A model generated the notes under the pieces. That model was not told the origin of the DNA, searched no databases, and saw only the letters and a list, made by a program, of their open reading frames with translations. Positions 43,908 to 52,841 of a stretch of DNA of 64,000 bases are shown here, piece after piece. A program made the translations under genes and the position numbers. Numbering within the stretch: position 1 is the stretch's first letter; each line of letters opens with the position of its first letter. Where the stretch lies: NCBI GenBank assembly GCA_024867545.1, contig JANFNE010000018.1, positions 1 through 64,000 of the forward strand. The letters are read 5' to 3'. This DNA is from Phytopythium helicoides. Taxonomy: Eukaryota > Oomycota > Peronosporomycetes > Pythiales > Pythiaceae.

Positions 43908-45044
43908 TCAGTTCTTCTTGTCAGCCTTGGACTTGTCGTAGGCCAAGTAAATGGTGTTGTAGCCTTCGTCGCCCTTGTGCGCATCCCAGTAGTGCTCGTA
44001 GGCAACGTCGCCGTTGAGCGGCCAGTCGTTGAGGAAGCGTTCGGCCAGGTCCGGGTTGGCCATGTACAGGCGCGCAAAGCCGACGAGGTCAGCGGCCCCG
44101 CTGCGGAGCACGCCCTCGGCCACGTCGCGCGTGAGTGCACTGTTGGCGATGACGGTTCCCTTGAACGCCTTCTTGGCGTCCAACACCGTCAGCGGCGTGA
44201 CACCCTCGTTGGCGCCGATGAAGAAGCCGTCGAGCAGCGCCAGGTACGCGATCTTGTGCTCGCCCAGACGCTCGAACACGTACCGGAACATCTCGTTGTT
44301 GTCGGGACTTCCCATGCCGCCGAACACACCGTTGGGCGACAGACGCACGCCGATGCGGTCCGCAGGAAACACCGTCTTGAGTGCCTCCAGCAGCTCGTCC
44401 AGGAAGCGGTAGCGGTTCGCGAACGAGCCGCCGTACTTGTCCGTGCGCTGGTTGGTGCACGACTGCAGGAACTGATCCGGCAGGTACCCGTTGCCCGCGT
44501 GGACATCAATGCCGTCGAAGCCGATCTTCTTGCCGAGCTCGGCACACTTGCGGTAGTCCTCGATGATGTCGGCGATCTCGCTGATCTCGAGCGCGCGCGC
44601 ACGCTCGAACTTGACCTGCTCGCCGTCGGCGTTGCGCGTGGAGCCCGTGTCGTAGTGGGTGGCGGACGCTGACACGACCTCGTTCTTCGGGTTGAACGAC
44701 GGGTGCGACTGGCGACCCATGTGCCACAGCTGCAGGAAGATCTTGCTCCCCTTGGCGTGCACGCGGTCCACGAGCGTCTTCCAGCCGGCGGCGTGCTCCT
44801 CGTTGTACAGCGCGGGTGCTCCCCACCAGCCGTAGCCCTGCTCGGACACGGCCGTGGCCTCTCCGATGAGCAGACCGGCACCCGTGCGGTTCTCGTAGTA
44901 CTCGTGCATGCGCGCGATGGGGGCGCGCGTCTTGATGTCTGCGCGTGCGCGGGTCGTCGGGTTGTACACGATGCGGTTCTTGAGTGTCAGGCCCTTGGTC
45001 AGCTCGTACGGCGTGAACATCTTGTAGTCTGCGATGGCGGCCAT
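43908..45044 (-). CDS. Old Yellow Enzyme-family flavin reductase, copy 7 (promoter truncated)
   Basis: 378 residues, identical to copy 3 in protein. It has the longest (CA)n leader run of the - strand copies. Array homology upstream of this gene ends just beyond the initiator (CTCACTTTGC at about 45134-45145); further upstream is unique junction sequence. Any distal promoter elements of the other copies are therefore missing, and its expression may differ. Confidence 0.92.
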   Translation of the reverse strand: MAAIADYKMFTPYELTKGLTLKNRIVYNPTTRARADIKTRAPIARMHEYYENRTGAGLLIGEATAVSEQGYGWWGAPALYNEEHAAGWKTLVDRVHAKGSKIFLQLWHMGRQSHPSFNPKNEVVSASATHYDTGSTRNADGEQVKFERARALEISEIADIIEDYRKCAELGKKIGFDGIDVHAGNGYLPDQFLQSCTNQRTDKYGGSFANRYRFLDELLEALKTVFPADRIGVRLSPNGVFGGMGSPDNNEMFRYVFERLGEHKIAYLALLDGFFIGANEGVTPLTVLDAKKAFKGTVIANSALTRDVAEGVLRSGAADLVGFARLYMANPDLAERFLNDWPLNGDVAYEHYWDAHKGDEGYNTIYLAYDKSKADKKN

Positions 45045-45062
45045 GGTGACAGGATTGGTTGG

Positions 45063-45100
<38 letters not shown>

Positions 45101-45600
45101 AGGCTGGAGTGCTTGTCGAGCGCGGTGCAAATAGCAAAGTGAGGGAGTGACAGTAACATTGCTTTGTCTTCCATGTTAGTTTTGATTGAGATTTCTGTTG
45201 CCTGGGACAACCACTTCACATTGAAGTAGTCTTCAATTGTTTCAGTTTGGATGATCCCATGCTTACATCAGCATGAGCCGAATCCGTTTTGTCGGCTAAT
45301 CATGCGAAGGTGATTTTGATTGGCCATCTGTTTTTGAATCTGAATTTGATTGGGCAGCTCGCATTGGTTACCACGCTTACAAAACGCCCAGCCAAGATTG
45401 CGAGCGTGCGCAATCTCCAAGCTGAGTCCCATGAGCAAAACAGACACGACAAATTCCAATGATCAATGGTTCCACAGCCGAACACCTTGAAAACAAGACC
45501 GCAGGGGGTCTCTCACCTCATCTTCGGCTCACGAGCATGACACCAAACCAGCAGCCTCTCAGTTTGCAATTTGCACCGCGCTCGACAAGCACTCCAGCCT

Positions 45601-45638
<38 letters not shown>

Positions 45639-45656
45639 CCAACCAATCCTGTCACC
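45045..45656. promoter_or_regulatory. Inverted junction between the two array arms
   Basis: This is the head-to-head region of copies 7 (-) and 8 (+). About 410 bp of sequence found nowhere else in the array (45148-45562) lies between the two core promoters. On the left the initiator is intact (TCACTTT at 45136-45142, - strand). On the right it reads TCAGTTT (45559-45565), so homology starts inside the initiator. The unique stretch contains no gene that I recognise. Confidence 0.8.
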
Positions 45657-46793
45657 ATGGCCGCCATCGCAGACTACAAGATGTTCACGCCGTACGAGCT
45701 GACCAAGGGCCTGACACTCAAGAACCGCATCGTGTACAACCCGACGACCCGCGCACGCGCAGACATCAAGACGCGCGCCCCCATCGCGCGCATGCACGAG
45801 TACTACGAGAACCGCACGGGTGCCGGTCTGCTCATCGGAGAGGCCACGGCCGTGTCCGAGCAGGGCTACGGCTGGTGGGGAGCACCCGCGCTGTACAACG
45901 AGGAGCACGCCGCCGGCTGGAAGACGCTCGTGGACCGCGTGCACGCCAAGGGGAGCAAGATCTTCCTGCAGCTGTGGCACATGGGTCGCCAGTCGCACCC
46001 GTCGTTCAACCCGAAGAACGAGGTCGTGTCAGCGTCCGCCACCCACTACGACACGGGCTCCACGCGCAACGCCGACGGCGAGCAGGTCAAGTTCGAGCGT
46101 GCGCGCGCGCTCGAGATCAGCGAGATCGCCGACATCATCGAGGACTACCGCAAGTGTGCCGAGCTCGGCAAGAAGATCGGCTTCGACGGCATTGATGTCC
46201 ACGCGGGCAACGGGTACCTGCCGGATCAGTTCCTGCAGTCGTGCACCAACCAGCGCACGGACAAGTACGGCGGCTCGTTCGCGAACCGCTACCGCTTCCT
46301 GGACGAGCTGCTGGAGGCACTCAAGACGGTGTTTCCTGCGGACCGCATCGGCGTGCGTCTGTCGCCCAACGGTGTGTTCGGCGGCATGGGAAGTCCCGAC
46401 AACAACGAGATGTTCCGGTACGTGTTCGAGCGTCTGGGCGAGCACAAGATCGCGTACCTGGCGCTGCTCGACGGCTTCTTCATCGGCGCCAACGAGGGTG
46501 TCACGCCGCTGACGGTGTTGGACGCCAAGAAGGCGTTCAAGGGAACCGTCATCGCCAACAGTGCACTCACGCGCGACGTGGCCGAGGGCGTGCTCCGCAG
46601 CGGGGCCGCTGACCTCGTCGGCTTTGCGCGCCTGTACATGGCCAACCCGGACCTGGCCGAACGCTTCCTCAACGACTGGCCGCTCAACGGCGACGTTGCC
46701 TACGAGCACTACTGGGATGCGCACAAGGGCGACGAAGGCTACAACACCATTTACTTGGCCTACGACAAGTCCAAGGCTGACAAGAAGAACTGA
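45657..46793 (+). CDS. Old Yellow Enzyme-family flavin reductase, copy 8 (inverted arm)
   Basis: 378 residues, identical to copy 3 in protein, but on the + strand. The initiator differs at one core base (TCAGTTT in place of TCACTTT) because the array homology begins there; the flanking GCAATTTG is kept. An in-frame Met at 45459 would add 66 residues, including a His-Thr run from the (CA)n tract, but the Met at 45657 matches the other copies. Confidence 0.92.
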   Translation: MAAIADYKMFTPYELTKGLTLKNRIVYNPTTRARADIKTRAPIARMHEYYENRTGAGLLIGEATAVSEQGYGWWGAPALYNEEHAAGWKTLVDRVHAKGSKIFLQLWHMGRQSHPSFNPKNEVVSASATHYDTGSTRNADGEQVKFERARALEISEIADIIEDYRKCAELGKKIGFDGIDVHAGNGYLPDQFLQSCTNQRTDKYGGSFANRYRFLDELLEALKTVFPADRIGVRLSPNGVFGGMGSPDNNEMFRYVFERLGEHKIAYLALLDGFFIGANEGVTPLTVLDAKKAFKGTVIANSALTRDVAEGVLRSGAADLVGFARLYMANPDLAERFLNDWPLNGDVAYEHYWDAHKGDEGYNTIYLAYDKSKADKKN

Positions 46794-47924
46794 GTGGAGA
46801 GAAAGAGAGAGAGGAGGCCAAGTTAGTCAGTCGAGAGTGAGGTGCTACCTGAAGCTACGATACACGATACGATGAAAGATGGCGGACAGACGCAGACGAC
46901 GGACGGAGGCAGATGACGCAATGACGCAGACGGAGGAGCTAATATTCAGTAGACACCTGACTTTCCGTCTCTTTTCCGCTTTGTTGACTGTCGTTTCAAA
47001 GGTTACCACCGAGTCGAGCCTGCACCAGTCCTCACTCAGTAGCTAGCTACCTTACCACGCATCGCACTAACCTTACCTACCCAACCGACTCCGAGTACCA
47101 TAGCGATCTAGCATAGCAAATCTAAAACTCTAAACACACCACCAGCCTCAGTTTGCCGCGCGAGCGTGACCACACTTGACTGTCAAGTTGACAAGATGAG
47201 GTGAAATGAGATGAGACGAGACGAGACGAGACGAGACGAATCGAGATGATCTAGCAAGTAGCGGTCGTCAACAATGGAGCACGCACTCAGCATGGCTACC
47301 GTCACTGCCGAGCAGCGTGTACGTACTTCTATGCTCGGGCTCTCGAGCTTAGCGACGGCGACGAGCTATGAGTGTCTGAAATGGCGTCCATCGAAGGACA
47401 TGCACCAATACTGCTCTCGCGTTTCTCTCGTGGTGAGTGGCAAGGCCAGCGGCGTCAATTCCTCGTGGTGCATCGTTGCGGTCGTGTGGGTGTGGATGGA
47501 TGGGTGGCTTAATGCTCCCAGGTGCCGGCCGTCGTCCGAGTCGGGTCGAGTCGGGTCGAGTCGGATCGAGTCGGGTCCACTGGAGTAGTAGAGTATATAT
47601 AGTAGTAGTAGTGATCCTGTACGTAGTACTCTTCGAAGAAGTAGTAGCTCTACCATAGCAGGCAGTAGCATTTCGATGCACGGTACAGTCCGCGTTGTTT
47701 ACTGACCAGCAGGTTGGCGTCCAAGGCGTGCGCAATCCAAACGGATTGCGGTGCGCCTACAGACCCAGGTCAATGAACCACGTGTCGTGTCTTGCCGGAT
47801 TGCGACGCGGTCTGCGGCTGCCTCGAGGCTCGCACAAGCCATACATGCACCTGTGCTAACACTGGTCCACCACTCCATCTCGTGTGCGCGCTCGACTGTC
47901 GAGGCCCAGGCTTCGCTCCCTCAC

Positions 47925-47950
47925 TTTGCAATTTGCACCGCGCTCGACAA
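47925..47950 (+). promoter_or_regulatory. Oomycete initiator plus flanking element (representative of all copies)
   Basis: CCTCACTTTGCAATTTGC matches the known oomycete core promoter (initiator TCAYTYY followed by CAWTTT). It sits about 80 nt before the start codon of copy 9. The same block lies upstream of copies 1-4 (31003-31013, 33364-33374, 35712-35722, 38060-38070). In copies 5-7 the flanking part is CTATTT, and in copy 8 the initiator is mutated. Confidence 0.75.
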
Positions 47951-48010
47951 GCACTCCAGCCTGCAAACACACACACACACACACACACAGAACCAACCAA
48001 TCCTGTCACC

Positions 48011-49147
48011 ATGGCCGCCATCGCAGACTACAAGATGTTCACGCCGTACGAGCTGACCAAGGGCCTGACACTCAAGAACCGCATCGTGTACAACCCGACG
48101 ACCCGCGCACGCGCAGACATCAAGACGCGCGCCCCCATCGCGCGCATGCACGAGTACTACGAGAACCGCACGGGTGCCGGTCTGCTCATCGGAGAGGCCA
48201 CGGCCGTGTCCGAGCAGGGCTACGGCTGGTGGGGAGCACCCGCGCTGTACAACGAGGAGCACGCCGCCGGCTGGAAGACGCTCGTGGACCGCGTGCACGC
48301 CAAGGGGAGCAAGATCTTCCTGCAGCTGTGGCACATGGGTCGCCAGTCGCACCCGTCGTTCAACCCGAAGAACGAGGTCGTGTCAGCGTCCGCCACCCAC
48401 TACGACACGGGCTCCACGCGCAACGCCGACGGCGAGCAGGTCAAGTTCGAGCGTGCGCGCGCGCTCGAGATCAGCGAGATCGCCGACATCATCGAGGACT
48501 ACCGCAAGTGTGCCGAGCTCGGCAAGAAGATCGGCTTCGACGGCATTGATGTCCACGCGGGCAACGGGTACCTGCCGGATCAGTTCCTGCAGTCGTGCAC
48601 CAACCAGCGCACGGACAAGTACGGCGGCTCGTTCGCGAACCGCTACCGCTTCCTGGACGAGCTGCTGGAGGCACTCAAGACGGTGTTTCCTGCGGACCGC
48701 ATCGGCGTGCGTCTGTCGCCCAACGGTGTGTTCGGCGGCATGGGAAGTCCCGACAACAACGAGATGTTCCGGTACGTGTTCGAGCGTCTGGGCGAGCACA
48801 AGATCGCGTACCTGGCGCTGCTCGACGGCTTCTTCATCGGCGCCAACGAGGGTGTCACGCCGCTGACGGTGTTGGACGCCAAGAAGGCGTTCAAGGGAAC
48901 CGTCATCGCCAACAGTGCACTCACGCGCGACGTGGCCGAGGGCGTGCTCCGCAGCGGGGCCGCTGACCTCGTCGGCTTTGCGCGCCTGTACATGGCCAAC
49001 CCGGACCTGGCCGAACGCTTCCTCAACGACTGGCCGCTCAACGGCGACGTTGCCTACGAGCACTACTGGGATGCGCACAAGGGCGACGAAGGCTACAACA
49101 CCATTTACTTGGCCTACGACAAGTCCAAGGCTGACAAGAAGAACTGA
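48011..49147 (+). CDS. Old Yellow Enzyme-family flavin reductase, copy 9 (inverted arm)
   Basis: 378 residues, identical to copy 3 in protein. It has a complete 5' spacer and an intact initiator (TCACTTT at 47931-47937 followed by GCAATTTG). This is the last copy of the inverted arm. The 3' spacer continues to about 49934 with noticeably more base changes than between inner units. Confidence 0.93.
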   Translation: MAAIADYKMFTPYELTKGLTLKNRIVYNPTTRARADIKTRAPIARMHEYYENRTGAGLLIGEATAVSEQGYGWWGAPALYNEEHAAGWKTLVDRVHAKGSKIFLQLWHMGRQSHPSFNPKNEVVSASATHYDTGSTRNADGEQVKFERARALEISEIADIIEDYRKCAELGKKIGFDGIDVHAGNGYLPDQFLQSCTNQRTDKYGGSFANRYRFLDELLEALKTVFPADRIGVRLSPNGVFGGMGSPDNNEMFRYVFERLGEHKIAYLALLDGFFIGANEGVTPLTVLDAKKAFKGTVIANSALTRDVAEGVLRSGAADLVGFARLYMANPDLAERFLNDWPLNGDVAYEHYWDAHKGDEGYNTIYLAYDKSKADKKN

Positions 49148-50136
49148 GTGGAGAGAAAGAGAGAGAGGAGGCCAAGTTAGTCAGTCGAGAGTGAGGTGCT
49201 ACCTGAAGCTACGATACACGATACGATGAAAGATGGCGGACAGACGCAGACGACGGACGGAGGCAGATGACGCAATGACGCAGACGGAGGAGCTAATATT
49301 CAGTAGACACCTGACTTTCCGTCTCTTTTCCGCTTTGTTGACTGTCGTTTCAAAGGTTACCACCGAGTCGAGCCTGCACCAGTCCTCACTCAGTAGCTAG
49401 CTACCTTACCACGCATCGCACTAACCTTACTTACCCAACCGACTCCGAGTACCATAGCGATCTAGCATAGCAAATCTAAAACTCTAAACACACCACCAGC
49501 CTCAGTTTGCCGCGCGAGCGTGACCACACTTGACTGTCAAGTTGACAAGATGAGGTGAAGTGAGATGAGACGAGACGAGACGAATCGAGATGATCTGCCT
49601 AGTAGTGGTCGTCAACGATGAAGCACGCACCCAGCATGACTACCGTCGCCGCCGAGCAGCGTGTACGTACTTCTATGCTCGGGCTCTCGAGCTTAGGGAC
49701 GGCGACGAGCTCTGAGCGTCTGAAATGGCGTCCATCGAAGGACATGCACCAATACTGCTCTCGCGTTTCTCTCGTGGTGACTGGCAAGGCCAGTGGCGTC
49801 AATTTCGCATGGTGGGTCGTTGGCGGCCGTGTGGATGTGGGTGAGTGGGTGGATTAATGCTACTAGGTGCCGGCCGCCGTCCGAGTCGGGTCGAGTCGGG
49901 TCGAGTCGGGTCCACTGGAGTAGTAGAGTATATTGCGTACCCGATCTGAGGCTCGGGGGTTCGAAGTTCTCGCAGCGAGCAAGGGGTTATGTTGATCAAC
50001 GACGTGGGGTTGTCGTTCTAGCGCGGATGTATATGAAAGCGACGGCGTTGATTGATTGACGGACGCGATCACTACTCGATGAAAGGAACTGCACTGAAAT
50101 CAGTGCGCCAGACTGCGGCTGCCTGCCGACACGCTT

Positions 50137-50226
50137 ACTGCGCTCATGGGATCTAATGTTGCCGGCAAGACCTCGCTCATGGACGTCATTGCCAGCCGCA
50201 AGACCGGCGGACAGATCCATGGCAAA
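50137..50226 (+). pseudogene. Fragment of PDR-type ABC transporter (second nucleotide-binding domain)
   Basis: One frame reads [20 protein letters not shown] then [11 protein letters not shown]. This is the Walker A region of pleiotropic-drug-resistance ABC transporters, whose usual form is [24 protein letters not shown]. Gly and Ser of the P-loop are altered (NVAGKTS), and nothing of the transporter is found on either side. It ends at a stop, next to the deaminase scrap. Confidence 0.75.
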
Positions 50227-50352
50227 GACTGAGCTGTGGCTCAGTGAGGGCGCCATCCCCATCGGCTCGGTGCTCGTGATCGTGAACGACGGGCAGATCG
50301 TGGCCCGCGGCCACAGCCGCCGCATGCATAAGGGCAGCGTCGCAGGGTGGCA
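50224..50352 (+). pseudogene. Fragment of a yeast FCY1-type cytosine deaminase
   Basis: The frame reads LWLSEGAIPIGSVLVIVNDG then QIVARGHSRRMHKGSVAGWQ. This matches the N-terminal part of FCY1-type cytosine deaminases (EGGIPIGAVLV-DGKIVGRGHNRRVQKGS). The zinc-binding HAE motif that should follow is absent, as are the PCxxC cysteines. It uses a different frame from the ABC fragment directly before it. Confidence 0.65.
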
Positions 50353-50499
50353 AGAGATCCTAATTATATCGTTTGCTTGGGTTCCTACATACCCACTGCG
50401 ATGCAATGCATGCCATCGACGCACTTAGGTATGGATTCCATTTCTTCGACATCGCTCTGAGACGGCGGCATGAATTGCTGCACTCAGCGAAATAGATCG

Positions 50500-52130
50500 C
50501 AATTGAGCCTCGTCCGATCGAATGAGGGCATATAGACGGTAGATACCAGACACCCTATCAATCTGAGGCTACTTCTAATTGCCACAAACTCGACGCCTCT
50601 GTCGCTGCACGGAAAGCCAGCACTCGTGACAACGCTGGTCCAGTTTGTCGGAGAGTTGCTGTCCAATATGTACATGCAACTGGATGGTCCACTGCTGCTA
50701 CTGTCGGCGCATCTATTAGTCACCGTTCCAACCACCTTCGCAACACCCCGCCACAAATGACGACTGACGACTCACAACTACCCATCCTGCTAGCTCCAAT
50801 CGCCACCAACGTGCTTCGTTCACGCTACTACAAGCTATCTCCTGACATTGAGGTGACACAGACCTCATGGCACCAAGCAACAGAAAGTAGCACACCACTG
50901 CTCACTGAGCTCGTCGACGTCGTCCTCGTAGAACTCGCACCGCAAGAGATCAATACTTCTCCGGCAGCGCCCGTCGAGCTCGAGCCGCCAGACACAGCCA
51001 TGCGACCACCGTCTGCAATGAACGATCCCACCGACACGACAATGTCGCCGGCAGAGACACTGCTCACTGACCCATTCGGCGGCGTTACAGCAACAGAGCT
51101 CGAGCTAGTCGCGCTTGACACGAGCACACTGCCGATCGTCGTCAAACTCTCACCACTCGACACACGCCAAGGTGCTGGCAGTCGAAGAGCTTGCACCGTC
51201 CGACACATGCATGTCGCCGCCGACCGACCCAGCGGCGCTGGACACCGACAAAGACCCAACACTGCCAACTGACGCAGAGTTCGCCGCGTTATCTCCGAAA
51301 ATCTCGCCAGAGCCGTCGAAGCCGCCAGAGCCGCCAGACACGCCCACCACACCGCCAGAAGCAGTCGTGGACGTACCTGACGAGATCGACACCGACCCAG
51401 ACGCACCGCCAGATGCAGAGCCGCTTGTAACACGCATGATGCTGCTCCCCACGTCCACATCACAGCGCTTGAACCCACACTCATCCTCACCATGACGCTT
51501 GTCATCGACTCGCTCGCTCGCAAGCACTGCTCAGGATGATCACGCTGCCGCCCGCGCCACTCGATGACGCACCACTCGACAGAGAGATGGACGCGCCGCT
51601 GCCGCTCACGGAAGATCCGCCCGCGACCTTGATCTTGCTGACAACAGACGACGTCGACAATCCGCTTCCAATATGCACGGACCCGCTCGACACGTCAGAG
51701 TCACCGCTCGTCACGGTCACGTTACCGCTGCTGCTGCTCGCAGCACCGTGTGTCGAGATCACCACCGAGCCGCTCATCGACCACTCGGCAAAGACACACA
51801 GTCGCCAACAAACTGGACGACGACTCACCATCCACCTTCACGCCGCCGCCCACTTCTTGCGTGTTGCTGCCATCTAGGTTCTTCACGGACTGCGCCGCAC
51901 TCGCGCTGTCCATCGATCCGCTCTCCACCAACACTTGTGCTTTCAATCCAGACACGCCAGCTAGCGGCTTGGTCTGCAAGTCGGTACCGTGGGCTCCTCT
52001 CTTCTTTGCGTACGGACCTTCATGCAGTTTGCTCACACCGAATGCCTGCAGTTTCCACATGCACCAAGTTCTCGTTAGCATCCTGGCGAAGGAGGCACGC
52101 CCTACTGCGCTACTGGAGCGTCTCAAAGAC
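50500..52130 (-). pseudogene. Decayed Ser/Gly-rich repeat protein
   Basis: Read on the - strand, several frames in succession carry a loose repeat of about 14-20 residues, G(S/G)V-hydrophobic-(S/V)SG(S/A)SS. Examples: GNVTVTSGDSDVSSGSVHI (about 51700), GSGASISLSSGASSSGAGGS (about 51570), SGSASGGASGSVSISSGTS (about 51400) and GGRMAVSGGSSSTGAAGEVL (about 50990). The repeat jumps between all three - strand frames at least three times, so no continuous protein can be made. Regular alternation of small residues suggests a beta-solenoid or surface protein. No known family is assigned, and coordinates are approximate. Confidence 0.6.
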
Positions 52131-52841
52131 CGGACCGTATCGCATCATCTCTTGGGCACTAACTTTAGCATGACTAGCCTTCCATCCAGCGACGCAGCAG
52201 CAAGCGAGACCGCGCCCGCCAGCAATGCTGCGGCCTCTCGGAACACGCCGCCATCGAGCAGTGTTGGCGTGTGAGCAGGTGTGTTGTGTGCAGTGGAGCC
52301 AACTTTGCTCTCAATAGAGGGGAGCCGATTTCAACTGAGTGACGTTTCATCGGGTTCACTTCGTTTCAGTATATTTTAGAATAGTGCCATGTTGAACTTC
52401 GATAAGCTGTTTGAGAGGGGTAACCGCACTAGAGTTTTTCTCAGAATGAAAAGCTCTTGGAGGGTACACGACACTTGTCATGCGTTATGTTAGGTTTATG
52501 CTCAATGAATGATAGGATAGGCTCCCAATGCGCGTAATAAGTCGGGTACCCCGACCATTTTGACCAGTTTTGACCAGTCACATGCCTCCCCCCTGCTAGT
52601 CAGCACCCGATCGCGCTGCCATTGGGTAAAAAGCCGCATGGTTGTCTCAAGCGTCGGACGTCGTAATCAGCACCCGTTTACCGGTTTGCCACCCGCGTGT
52701 GCCTGGTCCGTGTCGCCACCATGTGCTTGCATACAAATCCCAAGTCAGGCGCTTCTTCGAGAAGGCCACTACTCGACTCGGCTGGAAGGTGTCGCCGCTC
52801 TCGGAGCGCGAACCCGCCAGTCCCCCTCTTCCCTCGCTGCC

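Larger units (their letters stand above)
29800..49934. repeat. Amplified OYE array, ~2.35 kb units, 7 inverted plus 2 direct
   Basis: Units comprise one OYE coding region (1137 nt) and a ~1.21 kb spacer, nearly identical between units. Start codons of the - strand units lie at 30927, 33288, 35638, 37986, 40334, 42688 and 45044, giving steps of 2361, 2350, 2348, 2348, 2354 and 2356 bp. The + strand units start at 45657 and 48011, a step of 2354. Most length variation comes from a (CA)n run just before the ATG and a (TCTCG)n run in the spacer. Homology begins near 29800 inside the 3' end of copy 1 and ends near 49934 (AGTAGAGTATAT then unique sequence). The spacer also holds a CGACTCGACC-type short repeat and a TATATATA stretch. 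Confidence 0.95.
49935..52841. other. Degenerate region between array and bZIP gene 3
   Basis: No intact gene. It holds the ABC and deaminase scraps, the decayed Ser/Gly-rich gene on the - strand and, near 52560, a short direct repeat (TTTTGACCAG twice). The sequence just right of the array edge (49935-50090) is unlike its surroundings and may be a transposon remnant, but I found no terminal repeat to prove it. Confidence 0.5.

Noticed and set aside
45148..45562. Possible transposon insertion at the inverted junction
   Set aside because: No target-site duplication, terminal inverted repeat or transposase-like frame was found; it is just unique sequence.
29800..49934. CRISPR-like or satellite interpretation of the array
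   Set aside because: The unit is a full protein-coding gene plus spacer, and the context is eukaryotic with spliced genes.
49945..50000. tRNA-like T-loop (GGGGGTTCGAAGTT) at the array edge
   Set aside because: No acceptor, D or anticodon stem could be paired around it on either strand.
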